Assembly (NCBI RefSeq): GCF_004769525.1
Contig: NZ_RQFT01000015.1
Span: 1-64,000, forward strand
Length of the DNA stretch: 64,000 bases
Direction: 5' to 3'
Origin: Leptospira bouyouniensis
Lineage (GTDB): Bacteria; Spirochaetota; Leptospiria; Leptospirales; Leptospiraceae
Part shown: piece by piece, positions 32,770-44,366 of the stretch
Layout: every line of letters starts with the position of its first letter
Numbering within the stretch: the stretch's first letter is position 1
The notes under the pieces: generated by a model
Told to the model about the DNA's origin: nothing
What the model saw: only the letters and a program-made list of their open reading frames with translations
Databases searched by the model: none
Translations under genes and position numbers: made by a program

Positions 32770-34878
32770 ATGGATCCCATCCAAAAAAACCGCTTTCGCA
32801 TTGAGGAACAAACCTCCAAGCCAAGTTATTACCAGGAAGATCCATACTTAAGGAACCTGGGCAAAGAGAAAGAAAAAGAAACAACTTATGAATCAGAAAC
32901 AACGGTAAGGCGGCCTGTTTTATCGTTTTTGTTTTGGTCGTTTCTTGTCCTTCTCATCCTCGGGTTTTTAACCGCCGCTTATTGGTGGTACTTACAAAAA
33001 AAACAAAATCCTGAAGAGATTGCCAAAGTCCTAAAAGACTTACCCACAGATAAAAAAGCACTGAACCTCCTTGTTGATAAACCCTATCTTCCAGATGATT
33101 CGGTGAACCCAAAACTTGCGGCATGCCTCAATGCTTATCACAACCGTTATGTGAACCGAGTGGGGACTGTTTGTGAAGAGTTTTTAAATTCACCTGGCAG
33201 TGATGAAGACAAATCCATTGCTCTCACAGTCCTTGGTGTCATGTATGATGAAGCAGGGCGTTACATCAATGCCATCGAACGATTGGAAAAAGCCATTCAA
33301 TACGATTCCAAAAACTATTTTGCGTTTTATAATTTGTCTCTTGCTTTCAAACATGCAGGGAAATTTGAAGAAGCAAGGCGTGCCGCAGGGCGTGCCAAAG
33401 AAATTGCACCGAATGATTATAGAGTGGCTCTCTTACAAGGAAACTTGTTCCAAGAAATTGGGGACCCAACAAGTGCCATTGAAGCGTATAAGGAAGGGCA
33501 AGCCCTAGCACCAAGTGATGTCACACTTACGTATAACCTTGCCATTAGTTATCTAAAACAAGGGAATATCGCTGAAGCAATAGCTGAATTCCAAAAGGTA
33601 GTTCAAACCGCCCCTAATTCCCAAACAGCTGTTTTGTCCTATGGCCACCTAGGAACAATCTTTTACCAAAGAGAAGATTATGACAGGGCTGAGTATTATT
33701 TCAGAGAAGTAATCCGTTTGAAAACGGGGGATGCCAAAGCTTACTATAACTTAGGTTTGGTGTATTTGAAAAAAAAAGTCCCAGAAGAAGCTGCTAAATA
33801 CTTCCAAAAGGCACTTGATTCCAATGCCAATGAACCTGAAGTGTACCGCTATATTGCCGATGCGTTTTTGTCCATGGGGCAAACCAATATGGCAATCACT
33901 GCTTTAAAAAAAGCACTGCTCTTAAAACCGTCAGATGTAGATTCTCTTTTTGCATTAGCCGAGCTCTATTACAAAAAAGGGGAACTTGTGGAGGCAGAAA
34001 GCCTATTCCGCAGAATCATCCGCCTAACACCTGGGGATACCTATTCAGAAACCGCTTACGTAAACCTTGGGATCATCTTAGATGAAATGGAAAGATACTC
34101 AGAAAGTATCGCAGCCTTTGAAGGGGCCCTTTCTTTAAATCCTAAAAACCAATCTGCGTATTATAATTTGGGTCTTTCCTACTTACATGCAGGAAAACCT
34201 ACCATGGCGATTGAATCGTTACGTAAATCCCAAGCGCTTGATCCAAACCATGTTCCCTCAAGACTTGCCATTGCGGATTATTATTTAGAAAATCGGTATT
34301 ATTCGGAAGCGATTTCAGAATACGAAGAAGCGATTGCCTGGAAACCAGAACTTTATGAGGCAAGGCTGAAACTTGCCGACGTATACATCCAAACCAAAAA
34401 TTACCCAGCCGCCGAAAAGATGTTAGTGTATGTTTTGGAAAATGCAAAAGATCCAAAAGAAATCAAACTCGCTCACAGAAAACTTGCTTTAAGTTATGCG
34501 AGTAGTGGGAATTCAGGGACTTCGAAAAAAGCAAAAGAAGAAGCATTTCGTGCCACCCATATTGACCCTGAAGATATGGAATCAAGGCTTGTTCTTGCCA
34601 AAATCCTTATTGATTCAGGATCCCTTGTAGACCGCGAAAAAGCGATCGAAGAATTAACTGTCATCACTCGTTCCGATGTCACACCTACCATTTCTTCCAA
34701 AGCACATAATTACTTGGGAGTTTGTTATTTTAAAAATGGGGAATTCAAACGTGCACTTTCCAGTTTCCAAACAGCCATCGACTTAAATCCAAGTTTGTCG
34801 GAAGCCTATGAAAACAAAAGGGCGGCAAGAGCCCAATATGAAAAATCTTTGGAATCCAAAAAGAGAACCTTTTATTGA
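32770..34878 (+). CDS. Membrane-anchored TPR-repeat protein
   Basis: A 702-residue protein: 55 hydrophilic residues, one membrane segment (about 53-75, LFWSFLVLLILGFLTAAYWW), then at least ten tandem TPR units from about residue 150 to the end, with typical A-x-x-x-Y-x-L-G and P-x-x-x-x-A-x-x-x-L positions. It probably scaffolds protein complexes on the outer face of the inner membrane. The ribH-nusB-TPR-methyltransferase order suggests one transcript. Partner unknown. Confidence 0.88.
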   Translation: MDPIQKNRFRIEEQTSKPSYYQEDPYLRNLGKEKEKETTYESETTVRRPVLSFLFWSFLVLLILGFLTAAYWWYLQKKQNPEEIAKVLKDLPTDKKALNLLVDKPYLPDDSVNPKLAACLNAYHNRYVNRVGTVCEEFLNSPGSDEDKSIALTVLGVMYDEAGRYINAIERLEKAIQYDSKNYFAFYNLSLAFKHAGKFEEARRAAGRAKEIAPNDYRVALLQGNLFQEIGDPTSAIEAYKEGQALAPSDVTLTYNLAISYLKQGNIAEAIAEFQKVVQTAPNSQTAVLSYGHLGTIFYQREDYDRAEYYFREVIRLKTGDAKAYYNLGLVYLKKKVPEEAAKYFQKALDSNANEPEVYRYIADAFLSMGQTNMAITALKKALLLKPSDVDSLFALAELYYKKGELVEAESLFRRIIRLTPGDTYSETAYVNLGIILDEMERYSESIAAFEGALSLNPKNQSAYYNLGLSYLHAGKPTMAIESLRKSQALDPNHVPSRLAIADYYLENRYYSEAISEYEEAIAWKPELYEARLKLADVYIQTKNYPAAEKMLVYVLENAKDPKEIKLAHRKLALSYASSGNSGTSKKAKEEAFRATHIDPEDMESRLVLAKILIDSGSLVDREKAIEELTVITRSDVTPTISSKAHNYLGVCYFKNGEFKRALSSFQTAIDLNPSLSEAYENKRAARAQYEKSLESKKRTFY

Positions 34879-35708
34879 GTTTGTTTGAATTTATCCCTCA
34901 TCGTAAATTCCCGGAATTTTACGAAATCTGCCGACATACCGATGTTTTGCGATACTTACCTGCAAAACAAAGGGAGTATGGGGACAGTTACTTCATGGAA
35001 GAATACATGTCCCAGTACAATAAGTCTTACTATGAAGATGAAACAAACCTGCGTGCCATGGCAAAACGTCGCCTGAGAAACTTGTCTAAGTGGGTTCCGA
35101 TTCAGTCAGGCGATAAAAATAGGAAGGAACCATTTCAAAACCAATCCCTTTTGGAGATTGGATCTGCAGCCGGATTTTTTTTAGATGAAGCACGGAACTC
35201 AGGTTACCAAACCAAAGGACTCGAACTCTCTCCGAAGGAAGTCGAATACTCGAAAACCAAACTTGGGCTGACTGTCGAAAGGTGTTCTGTCCTTGCCGTA
35301 GAAGAGGCAGAATGGAAAGAGTCTTTTGATACCATCGCCGCTTTTTTTGTGATCGAACACATTGAAGACATCGAAGGGATTTGGAAACGGCTAACGACTT
35401 GGTTATTACCAGGCGGATGTTTGTATCTAGCGGTTCCTTCTAGTTTCGGACCAAGTTTCCAAACAAATCCAAACGAATGGTTTCGCACTCATCCTTCCGA
35501 CCACTTTTTTGACTACTCTGTCCACTCTCTGAAAAAACTCTTGTCAATCCTTGGCTTTGACGTGAACTATGTTAGACCTATGTCGTATCACTCCTACCGG
35601 GATTTAGGCCTCCGAGGCAAACTCCCCGAATGGCTGTATCGACTGTATGCAAACCAATTTGCTTATGGTGATACCATCGAACTGATTGCCAGAAAAAGAA
35701 AACACTGA
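34875..35708 (+). CDS. SAM-dependent methyltransferase (class I)
   Basis: A 277-residue Rossmann-type methyltransferase. Motif I is LLEIGSAAGFFLDEAR, followed by GLELSPKEVEYSK, FFVIEHIEDIEG and LLPGGCLYLAVPS, with a final HPSDHFFDYSV pattern seen in sugar or lipid methyltransferases. The start is TTG at 34875, overlapping the upstream TPR gene by 4 bp; no better ATG precedes the conserved part. Substrate unknown. Confidence 0.86.
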   Translation: MSLFEFIPHRKFPEFYEICRHTDVLRYLPAKQREYGDSYFMEEYMSQYNKSYYEDETNLRAMAKRRLRNLSKWVPIQSGDKNRKEPFQNQSLLEIGSAAGFFLDEARNSGYQTKGLELSPKEVEYSKTKLGLTVERCSVLAVEEAEWKESFDTIAAFFVIEHIEDIEGIWKRLTTWLLPGGCLYLAVPSSFGPSFQTNPNEWFRTHPSDHFFDYSVHSLKKLLSILGFDVNYVRPMSYHSYRDLGLRGKLPEWLYRLYANQFAYGDTIELIARKRKH

Positions 35709-35716
35709 AATCCAAT

Positions 35717-37330
35717 ATGAAATTTAACGAATTACCTTTCCATGAGTCTCTAAGAAAAGCCCTAGATAAAATTGGCTACACTGAGCTCACTCCCATCCAA
35801 GCCAAATCCATTCCGTTCGCCATGGAAGGTAATGACCTCACAGGTCTTGCCCAAACCGGAACTGGAAAAACAATGGCATTTTTACTTCCCACTCTGCATA
35901 GACTTCTCTCGGCAGAGGAAGAGGAAGCACTTCCGTATGCGCTCGTCCTTGCACCCACAAGAGAGCTAACCATCCAAATTGCAGAAGAAGCAAAAAAACT
36001 CCTCGAGTTCACAGACTTCGGAGTTGCCACGATCATTGGTGGTACCGATTACAAGTCACAAGAACAAGCTCTCGGAAACAAAGCCTGCATCATTGTGGCA
36101 ACACCTGGTCGGCTCATTGATTTTGTGAAAAACCATGGTCTCTCTTTGGAAAACATCAAAGTAGTGATCTTAGATGAAGCGGACAGAATGTTCGATATGG
36201 GGTTTGTCCAAGACCTCAAGTACATCTTCCATAAATGTAAGAACAGAAAACAATCACTCTTGTTTAGTGCCACTCTCAGTTATGAAGTGGTAAGACTTGC
36301 GAGCCGGTATTTGAATGATCCCATTGAAGTTCATATCAATCCGGAAAAAGTCATCACCGAACGGATCGACCAAACCCTTTTACATTTGGGAAGGGAAGAA
36401 AAACTCCCATACCTCGTCAACTCCTTGTTAAACTATCCAATCGAAGGTCTTGGAATCATTTTTACAAACTACAAAATGAATATTCCAAAGATAGTATCTG
36501 TGCTTCGTAAATATGGAATCACAGCAACGGGACTTTCTTCGGAACTCGACCAAAAAAAACGGATCCGACTGCTTCGTGATTTTAAAGCTGGAAAATACAA
36601 ATACCTGATCGCAACCGATGTTGCCTCACGTGGGATCGACATCGAAAATATCGATGTAGTGTATAATTATGACCTTCCACAAGATGCTGAAAATTATGTT
36701 CATCGGATTGGACGAACTGCACGTGCGGGAAGAAAAGGTAAGTCGATTGGTTTTTGTTCCGAAACGGATTACACAGAACTAGAACGAATCGAAAAATACT
36801 TAAACTCGAAAATACCTGTCGGTGAAATCCGCGAAGAATATTTGGAATTCCCTACAGGTGAATTCACTCCTGTATTTGCTGACGAAGTGATCCCTGGTGA
36901 GAAAAAATACCAAGACCGCGAACGTGGTGGCAGGGGTGGAAAACCAAGACGGGGAGAACAATCCGGGCGAGGGGATCGCACAGAACGTGGTGGAGAGAGA
37001 GGCGAACACCGGTCAGGTGATAGAAATCGTCACAAAGGGAAAACGGGTGGTCACCCTCCTGCAAAAATGAGTCATCCCGGAGGGCATTCACATGGTCCAT
37101 CCAATGAAAGTCATAAACACCCTGCCAAGATGACACACCATGAATTCAAACATGGACAACATCTAAAAGATGGGAAAGGCAAACCTCACCAGAAAAAGAA
37201 CGACCAAAGAAAATCATTCCAAAAAAATGATCCTAGACGAAATCTCTTTGATATCAACGAAGTGAAACAATCTAAAAAACAAAAACAATCGATTTGGAAA
37301 CGAATTCTTTCATTCTTCAAAAAAGATTAA
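35717..37330 (+). CDS. DEAD-box RNA helicase (RhlE-like)
   Basis: A 537-residue helicase. Q motif ELTPIQAKSIPFAMEG, Walker A AQTGTGKT, PTRELTIQ, DEAD as VILDEADRMFDMGF, SAT, and the C-terminal RGIDIENIDVVYNYDLPQDAENYVHRIGRTARAG are complete. Residues from about 395 form a low-complexity tail rich in Arg, Gly, His and Lys, typical of RNA-binding RhlE/CsdA-type tails. Likely roles are ribosome assembly or RNA decay. Its last 37 bp overlap the amidase frame. Confidence 0.94.
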   Translation: MKFNELPFHESLRKALDKIGYTELTPIQAKSIPFAMEGNDLTGLAQTGTGKTMAFLLPTLHRLLSAEEEEALPYALVLAPTRELTIQIAEEAKKLLEFTDFGVATIIGGTDYKSQEQALGNKACIIVATPGRLIDFVKNHGLSLENIKVVILDEADRMFDMGFVQDLKYIFHKCKNRKQSLLFSATLSYEVVRLASRYLNDPIEVHINPEKVITERIDQTLLHLGREEKLPYLVNSLLNYPIEGLGIIFTNYKMNIPKIVSVLRKYGITATGLSSELDQKKRIRLLRDFKAGKYKYLIATDVASRGIDIENIDVVYNYDLPQDAENYVHRIGRTARAGRKGKSIGFCSETDYTELERIEKYLNSKIPVGEIREEYLEFPTGEFTPVFADEVIPGEKKYQDRERGGRGGKPRRGEQSGRGDRTERGGERGEHRSGDRNRHKGKTGGHPPAKMSHPGGHSHGPSNESHKHPAKMTHHEFKHGQHLKDGKGKPHQKKNDQRKSFQKNDPRRNLFDINEVKQSKKQKQSIWKRILSFFKKD

Positions 37331-38406
37331 TTTTACTTTTTTTCTTTTTATTCCCTTGTCTTGTATTTGCAGAAGTCGCCAAACTTCCGCTATATGGGAA
37401 AGGGAACTACGTTGCCTTTTCCGATCTCAAAACCATTTTACCAGAACTTTCCACCAAACTTAGGAAATATACCCGAGTAGGTGGAATTTATACCCCACAA
37501 GGAAATGTTCAATTTCGGATTGGGAGCAGTTTTTATACACTGGATGGTAAAATTTATAAAATTCCCAAAGCCATTTTAAAAAAAGACGAAGATGTTTATT
37601 TACCATTGGATTTGGTAGAAGCGATTTTTCTCAATTTGATTGCATATGATGTTCGGTACCAATTCAAAGAGGGAGAACTGTGGGTTCTTTTACCCAAAGA
37701 AACAGTCCCCAAACGTAGTTTGGCTGTAAAGGCAATCATCATTGATGCGGGACACGGTGGAAAAGACCCTGGAACTTCGGATCCAACTGGAACCTTCGAA
37801 AAAGATGTGAGTTTAGGAGTTGCACGTTACACGTATTTGTATCTTCGAAAATATTATCCTGAGATCCGAGTGGAAATGGTTCGAAAAGATGACCGGTTTG
37901 TGGAACTGGAGGACAGGTCTAAATTTGCAAACCAAGTGCTCCGAGACACAAGAGATGTTATTTTTATCAGTTTCCATTGTAATGCTTCCCTTTCGGACAA
38001 AGCCGCAGGTTTTGAAGTTTATTACCTTTCCCAAAGCCCAAGTACAGAAGCTGCAAGAGAAACGGCCCTTGTGGAAAATCGTTATATTGGAAAACATAAA
38101 AATCCCATTGTGTCCCAAATCCAATCCCAAATGTTATCGAGTGTGACCCAAAGGCGTTCCAAAAAATTGGCATTTGCGGTGGCAGACCAATATGAAAAAG
38201 ATTTAAGCCCAGAAATTCCCTCTCGTGGAGTGAAAAAGGCAGATTTTTCCGTCTTGCGAGGAAGCCTTATGCCTGCTGTACTTGTGGAAATGGGGTATCT
38301 GACAAACCCTGAAGAAAGTAAACGCTTACGGGACAAATCCTTCCAAAAGAAAATTGCTCGGAGTGTGATTAAAGGAATTCATGAATACGCATCTTCAAAA
38401 GATTAA
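37294..38406 (+). CDS. N-acetylmuramoyl-L-alanine amidase
   Basis: Up to 370 residues, starting at TTG 37294 within the end of the helicase gene; the exact start is uncertain. A signal peptide (RLILLFFFLFPCLVFAEV) leads to a copper-amine-oxidase-like N-terminal part and an Amidase_3 domain with IIIDAGHGGKDPGT, FISFHCNA and VEMGYLTNPEE, giving zinc ligands and the catalytic Glu. It cleaves peptide stems from peptidoglycan, as AmiC-type cell-separation enzymes do. It overlaps the next gene by 26 bp. Confidence 0.92.
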   Translation: METNSFILQKRLILLFFFLFPCLVFAEVAKLPLYGKGNYVAFSDLKTILPELSTKLRKYTRVGGIYTPQGNVQFRIGSSFYTLDGKIYKIPKAILKKDEDVYLPLDLVEAIFLNLIAYDVRYQFKEGELWVLLPKETVPKRSLAVKAIIIDAGHGGKDPGTSDPTGTFEKDVSLGVARYTYLYLRKYYPEIRVEMVRKDDRFVELEDRSKFANQVLRDTRDVIFISFHCNASLSDKAAGFEVYYLSQSPSTEAARETALVENRYIGKHKNPIVSQIQSQMLSSVTQRRSKKLAFAVADQYEKDLSPEIPSRGVKKADFSVLRGSLMPAVLVEMGYLTNPEESKRLRDKSFQKKIARSVIKGIHEYASSKD

Positions 38407-39208
38407 AGAACAACTTAAGAACTTCTGGGAATTTCTTAAAAGAATCTCAATACAGTTTTATAAAATTGGAACGGGAGAAACCAAACTCACTCGCGATTTT
38501 ATATTTTTGTTTGCCTCTTGGTTCAGTTTACTTTTATTCTTTAGTTTTTTTATACTAGCCGAACAAAATCCATTCCGTTTATTACTTCCTTTCCAGCTGT
38601 ATTCCTATCCTTCTTTAGATCATAGAGAACCAATTATTATCTATATCTCGAATGGTGAAGGCGAACAAATCCCTATCCACAGAAAAGTTTTGAAAAGGGA
38701 AGAAGCAGTTGATTTAATTTATCAGATCGTAGGCGAAGTAGGTGCTCCGCCTTACTTTGATTCCGTGGAAGCATTGGCAAAAGATGGTAAACTGTTTTCA
38801 CCTAAAAAACTTTTGGATATTCGCTTTGCCTTAAAACAATCTTGGTTTGTGGGGAAAAATGAAAAATTGGTAATGGATTGGAATGTAAACCGCCTTGAGT
38901 CCATTATGGAAAAATATAGACTCCCTCGCACCAAATCGGAAGGCGAAAACTTGGACTCTGAAGAAGAAAATCCAAATGCACCTGTTGATACCATCACCTA
39001 TTATACAGGTGGATCAGAAACCGGTCCAAAAGAATCCGAAGAGGTACTCAACAAACGTAGGATCCAGGCAATGGAACAAACCTTACGTGCATTAAATGCG
39101 ACTTTGTTTGAAAACTTTAAAGAGATCCAATCAATCGAACATAAATTCTCAGGTACTATGAATCCCGTGTACCAATGGGGATCCATTTCTCCACTCGCCA
39201 CTCGATAA
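38381..39208 (+). CDS. Membrane protein, possibly with a GerMN-like domain
   Basis: A 275-residue protein with one membrane segment (about residues 40-63) followed by an extracytoplasmic domain: IIIYISNGEGEQIPIHRKVLKREEAVDLIYQIVGEV, a pattern resembling the GerMN domain often paired with cell-wall amidases. The C-terminal half is helical and charged. It overlaps the amidase gene by 26 bp, so a role in cell-wall turnover is plausible; the domain match is tentative. Confidence 0.65.
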   Translation: MNTHLQKIKEQLKNFWEFLKRISIQFYKIGTGETKLTRDFIFLFASWFSLLLFFSFFILAEQNPFRLLLPFQLYSYPSLDHREPIIIYISNGEGEQIPIHRKVLKREEAVDLIYQIVGEVGAPPYFDSVEALAKDGKLFSPKKLLDIRFALKQSWFVGKNEKLVMDWNVNRLESIMEKYRLPRTKSEGENLDSEEENPNAPVDTITYYTGGSETGPKESEEVLNKRRIQAMEQTLRALNATLFENFKEIQSIEHKFSGTMNPVYQWGSISPLATR

Positions 39209-40381
<1,173 letters not shown>

Positions 40382-40454
40382 CAAACGTTAACGAAGAGAG
40401 TGGTTAGTGTAACTGAAGAGTTGTAATTAGATAATCAGCCGGCTTTCCCCTGCC

Positions 40455-40531
40455 AGGTGGCAAAATGAAAGCTCATCCTTGACACCGGACAGGGATTGTC
40501 CGGCTAAGAACGAAATACATACCGTTCTTGG
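40455..40531 (+). promoter_or_regulatory. Flagellin 2 leader with two hairpins
   Basis: CCGGACA-GGGAT-TGTCCGG (7-bp stem, GGGAT loop) holds ACAGGGAT, matching the CsrA core ACARGGAT, upstream of the second flagellin. A second stem, AAGAACG/CGTTCTT, follows it. The flagellin 1 leader has a GGGA loop too. Regulation by CsrA is inferred from loop sequence and known spirochaete practice. Confidence 0.5.
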
Positions 40532-40555
40532 TAATACACAAAGGAGTGTAGGCCA

Positions 40556-41404
40556 ATGATTATCAATCACAACATGAGTGCGATCCAATCACATCGTGCT
40601 CTCAAGTTTACACAATGGGATGTAGATAAGACCATGAGGAACCTCTCCACTGGGCAAAGGATCAACCTTGCCGGTGATGATGCTTCTGGTCTTGCTGTTT
40701 CGGAAAAACTACGAACACAAATTCGTGGTTTACGTCAGGCGGAAAGGAATACGGAAGATGGACTCAGTTTCATCCAGACTGCAGAGGGTTACCTTGACCA
40801 GTCGGCTGAAATCATCCAACGAATCCGAACCTTAGCGATCCAGACATCGAACGGAATCTACACACCTGAGGACAGGCAACTCGTGCAGGTAGAAGTATCT
40901 GCGCTGGTGGATGAGATCGATCGAATCGCTTCCCAAGCAGAGTTCAATAAAATGAAACTGTTTGAAGGAGACTTCGCTCGAAAGTCAACGAAAGCATCGA
41001 TGTGGTTTCACATGGGAGCAAACGCAAAGCAAAGAGAGCGTTTCTACATTGGAACTATGACTTCGAAAGCTCTTAAGATGTCAGAAGGGGCAATTAAAAT
41101 TGCACTCTCTACACCTGGAAAAGCAGACGAAGCGATTGCAAAAGCGGACTTCGCCTTGAACAAGATCATGAAGCAGAGAGCAGATATGGGAGCTTACCAA
41201 AATAGGCTTGAAAGTACTGCAAAAGGCCTCATGGGTGCATACGAAAATATGCAAGCATCCGAATCAAGGATTAGGGACGCAGATATGGCTGAGGAAATGG
41301 TAGCGCTCACGACGAAACAAATTCTCGTGCAAAGCGGTACGGCAATGTTAGCGCAAGCCAGCCTCAGACCAAATTCTGTATTACGACTTTTGAATAACAC
41401 TTAA
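40556..41404 (+). CDS. flaB: FlaB-type flagellin 2
   Basis: A 282-residue FlaB flagellin, very similar in both end domains to the preceding gene ([46 protein letters not shown]), with a diverged central region. Such FlaB pairs assemble together in the periplasmic flagellar core of Leptospira. GGAGTG lies ahead of ATG 40556. A strong terminator follows at 41438. Confidence 0.96.
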   Translation: MIINHNMSAIQSHRALKFTQWDVDKTMRNLSTGQRINLAGDDASGLAVSEKLRTQIRGLRQAERNTEDGLSFIQTAEGYLDQSAEIIQRIRTLAIQTSNGIYTPEDRQLVQVEVSALVDEIDRIASQAEFNKMKLFEGDFARKSTKASMWFHMGANAKQRERFYIGTMTSKALKMSEGAIKIALSTPGKADEAIAKADFALNKIMKQRADMGAYQNRLESTAKGLMGAYENMQASESRIRDADMAEEMVALTTKQILVQSGTAMLAQASLRPNSVLRLLNNT

Positions 41405-41437
41405 GTCGTAAAAGGCAAGAGTTGCCTTAAGACGGTT

Positions 41438-41476
41438 GCCTCTTCTCGAAGGAATCTTTGGGGAGAGGCTTTTTTT
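41438..41476 (+). terminator. Intrinsic terminator of the flagellin genes
   Basis: GCCTCT (41438-41443) pairs with AGAGGC (41464-41469), followed by seven T. It lies 34 bp after the second flagellin stop. Confidence 0.85.
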
Positions 41477-41558
41477 ATGTTAGGTAAAAGTTCAGCTGTT
41501 ATTTGGTGAAAATTCACTAAGTAAAAACTAGATGATTAAAACAATTGATTTGATAATT

Positions 41559-41936
41559 TTATTTATAATGGTAATGATGATTGGGATCGTCCCATTTTGA
41601 TTGTTCGATTTTGTTCCATTGATCAATCAACGCTTTATCCTTTTGTGCTGAAAAAGTATTTCCGAGCTCCTTGTATACTTTGATCCGAAGCTCTAACGCA
41701 GGGATAAAATCTTTCATGATACTCAGAGCTTTGTCGCAGTGTGCAAGTGCATCTTGGAATTGTTTTTTCTGAAAGTATATTTCGGCCATCGAAAACCAAA
41801 CACCATGAGTGAAGGAAGGGTGCACCAAAGCCAGATACTCATTGTAAAACGAAAGGGCTGTTTCAAACTCACCATTTGATTTTGATTTTTCAGCTTTGTC
41901 TAAAATCGTTAGTGCTTTTTTACCATCAACTTCCAT
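41559..41936 (-). CDS. Small TPR protein
   Basis: A 125-residue protein with two to three TPR helix pairs (ALTILDKAEKSKSNGEFETALSFYNEYL; SMAEIYFQKKQFQDALAHCDKAL; ALELRIKVYKELGNTF) and a His-rich end. The start may be ATG 41936 or an upstream codon. Probably a cytosolic adaptor. It converges with the flagellin terminator. Confidence 0.72.
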   Translation of the reverse strand: MEVDGKKALTILDKAEKSKSNGEFETALSFYNEYLALVHPSFTHGVWFSMAEIYFQKKQFQDALAHCDKALSIMKDFIPALELRIKVYKELGNTFSAQKDKALIDQWNKIEQSKWDDPNHHYHYK

Positions 41937-42217
41937 GAAGACCAAGTTTGACTCAACCAAATTGAAATGTCAATTTTTGATTGGAACTTTTTGGTTTCCG
42001 AAACTGCAATTTATCCATTTGTTAGCAAGAAATTCTTTCCATTTAATTTGTAAGTTTTGATTACCTTGAAAAAATGTAGAATGGTTCCATCTTTTCCAAT
42101 TCCTATTGAAAAGTCACTTTTGGAAGGATTGAAATCGATTTAAATAGTTTCTCTGATTCTAAATAGAATAAAATACTTGAATCCATTTTCTTTTGAGATG
42201 CATAATTGTAAGTCACA

Positions 42218-43513
42218 ATGGAATTGGTATATTTTTTTCTTGGTGATCCTAAAAAGCATTCTATCGAACATCGGCTGTTTAATACAGTTTCTCTCGTTAA
42301 CGGGATTTTAAACTTATTTGGAGTTTTTGGGGTCTTGTACCTTGAAAACTATCAGATCCTCATATGTTTGAATGTCGGATCAGGATTGCTTTTACTTGCA
42401 ATGTACTATCTAAGCCGAGTCAAAAGTATTTATTTTATCTTGTATTGGCCATTCAATCTCACCATTCTTTTTTACTTAGCATCGATGTGGTTTTTTAATG
42501 GTGGATCCATTGGTGGTAACCACTATTACCTCATCCCTTCTTTAGTCATCGCGCTCATTCTCATACGAAATCATAACATTTTCTTAGTGTATTCCATTTA
42601 CATCTTTGTGTCAGCTTCTCTTTATATTGTAGAATACTACCATAGGGATTGGGTGACTGGGTATGCCAATGAAATGGATCGTTACTTAGATGCAGGTGGA
42701 AATTATTTGTTTGTGCAAATCTTGACTGGGATTTTGATTTTTATCTTAAGTCGAAATTTGAACATTGAGCGAAAAAAATCAGAAACTTTATTACTCAATA
42801 TCCTTCCCGAACCAATTGCTGATGAACTGAAAAAAGAAGCAAGAGTGATACCTAAACGATATGAAAAGTCTTCAGTTTTGTTTTGTGATATGGTGGGATT
42901 CACTAAAATCGCAGAGACAATGAATGCGGAAGTTTTAGTCCACGAATTGGATCAAATTTTTCGCGCATTTGATCGAGTTTGTAAAGAGTTTCGTATGGAG
43001 AAAATCAAAACCATTGGAGATGCTTATATGGCTGTCGGCGGGATTCCAAATCAAAATATCTCTAATCCCGTAGATGCTGTGTTATGTGGATTAAAATTTC
43101 AATCATATATGGCTGAACAAAAAGAGATTCATCTTTTGCAAAACCGTTTATTTTGGGAAATTCGTTTGGGTATACATATGGGTCCACTTGTGGCAGGAGT
43201 TGTAGGAAGTGATAAATTTGCTTATGATGTTTGGGGTGATACAGTGAACACGGCAAGTCGTCTGGAAAGTTCTGGTGTTGTGGCGGAAGTCAATATTTCT
43301 CGTGCTGTTTATGAAGAGGTAAACCAAATTTTTGAATGTGAATCAAGAGGCTTTGTTTCTATTAAAAACAAAGCAGATATTGAAATGTTTTTAGTCAAAG
43401 GATTTTTACCTGAATATGTTAGTCCACTAAACACTAAAGAACCAAATGAATTGTTCCTAAGGTTATACAAATCAGGCGCATTGTTCTACACGAATGAATC
43501 TGAATCTAAGTAA
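42218..43513 (+). CDS. Class III adenylate/guanylate cyclase, membrane-bound
   Basis: A 431-residue protein: about six membrane segments in residues 20-185, then a cyclase homology domain starting LLNILPEPIADEL (the linker seen ahead of class III cyclases) with SVLFCDMVGFTKIAE and KIKTIGDAYMAVGG (metal Asp) and WGDTVNTASRLESSG (Asn and Arg for the transition state). It makes cAMP or cGMP in response to an unknown membrane signal. Leptospira encode many such cyclases. It overlaps the hydrolase gene by 20 bp. Confidence 0.92.
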   Translation: MELVYFFLGDPKKHSIEHRLFNTVSLVNGILNLFGVFGVLYLENYQILICLNVGSGLLLLAMYYLSRVKSIYFILYWPFNLTILFYLASMWFFNGGSIGGNHYYLIPSLVIALILIRNHNIFLVYSIYIFVSASLYIVEYYHRDWVTGYANEMDRYLDAGGNYLFVQILTGILIFILSRNLNIERKKSETLLLNILPEPIADELKKEARVIPKRYEKSSVLFCDMVGFTKIAETMNAEVLVHELDQIFRAFDRVCKEFRMEKIKTIGDAYMAVGGIPNQNISNPVDAVLCGLKFQSYMAEQKEIHLLQNRLFWEIRLGIHMGPLVAGVVGSDKFAYDVWGDTVNTASRLESSGVVAEVNISRAVYEEVNQIFECESRGFVSIKNKADIEMFLVKGFLPEYVSPLNTKEPNELFLRLYKSGALFYTNESESK

Positions 43514-44366
43514 AAAATTTTCTTTTACGAGAGAAAGAGATTTTGTTATCTTTTTTATCCTATGTTTTAGTATTTTTTTGACTCGCTGTACATCACATAA
43601 AGATGGGACTCAAACGATAAAAGAAGTTTCAATCCAAACAAAATTGGGAGAAATTACCTTCCTTACGAATGAATGTAAGTTACAATCTAAGGTTTTAGTA
43701 TTCATCCATGGTTCACCAGGTAATGGGTCAGATTTTACCATGTACCTAGAAGATGAAGAATTTCAGAGACAATATTGTATGATTGCCCCTGATAGATTAG
43801 GTTTCGGGAATTCAAAATTAAACCAATTCCATGCAAGTGTAGAATTACAATCGGAAGGAATCGTTGAAATGCTCCAAAAATACTTGGAAATGGAAAAACT
43901 CTCCTTTCGAAACGCAACTATCATTGGGCATTCTTATGGAGGGCCAGTTGCTTTCAAGGCAGGAGTTCAATTAAACCAATGGGAGGTAATGAAGTGGAAG
44001 GTTGTTTTAATCTCTGCACCAATGGATCCAAATTTTGAAGAGTTAAGATATTATAATCATTTGGCGAGGTTAACGATCCTTGAATGGCTTTTGCCAAAAT
44101 CTTGGATCCATAGTAACGATGAAATGTTCCAGTTAAAGTCTGATCTCAAGAATTTAGAAAATGAACTTTACCAAAACCAATTTCCTATTCTTATCATTCA
44201 TGGTGATGATGATGGGCTTGTTCCGATCAATCATATTCATTATTTTAAATTGAAAAATTATCGGGGATTAGTGAAAACTTACATCTTAAAAAATGGAAGT
44301 CACTTTGTCCCTTGGACTCGGTATACAGAAATAAAAAATATTATCATAAGCGAGGACATTGAATGA
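43494..44366 (+). CDS. Alpha/beta hydrolase lipoprotein
   Basis: A 290-residue protein with an N-terminal hydrophobic segment ending in LTRC, a likely lipoprotein signal, then an alpha/beta hydrolase fold: VFIHGSPGNGSDF, IGHSYGGPVA (nucleophile Ser), IHGDDDGLVPINH (Asp) and NGSHFVPW (His). Substrate unknown; an esterase or lipase is possible. It overlaps the cyclase gene by 20 bp and the DoxX-like gene by 4 bp, so the three are likely one operon. Confidence 0.85.
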   Translation: MNLNLSKKFSFTRERDFVIFFILCFSIFLTRCTSHKDGTQTIKEVSIQTKLGEITFLTNECKLQSKVLVFIHGSPGNGSDFTMYLEDEEFQRQYCMIAPDRLGFGNSKLNQFHASVELQSEGIVEMLQKYLEMEKLSFRNATIIGHSYGGPVAFKAGVQLNQWEVMKWKVVLISAPMDPNFEELRYYNHLARLTILEWLLPKSWIHSNDEMFQLKSDLKNLENELYQNQFPILIIHGDDDGLVPINHIHYFKLKNYRGLVKTYILKNGSHFVPWTRYTEIKNIIISEDIE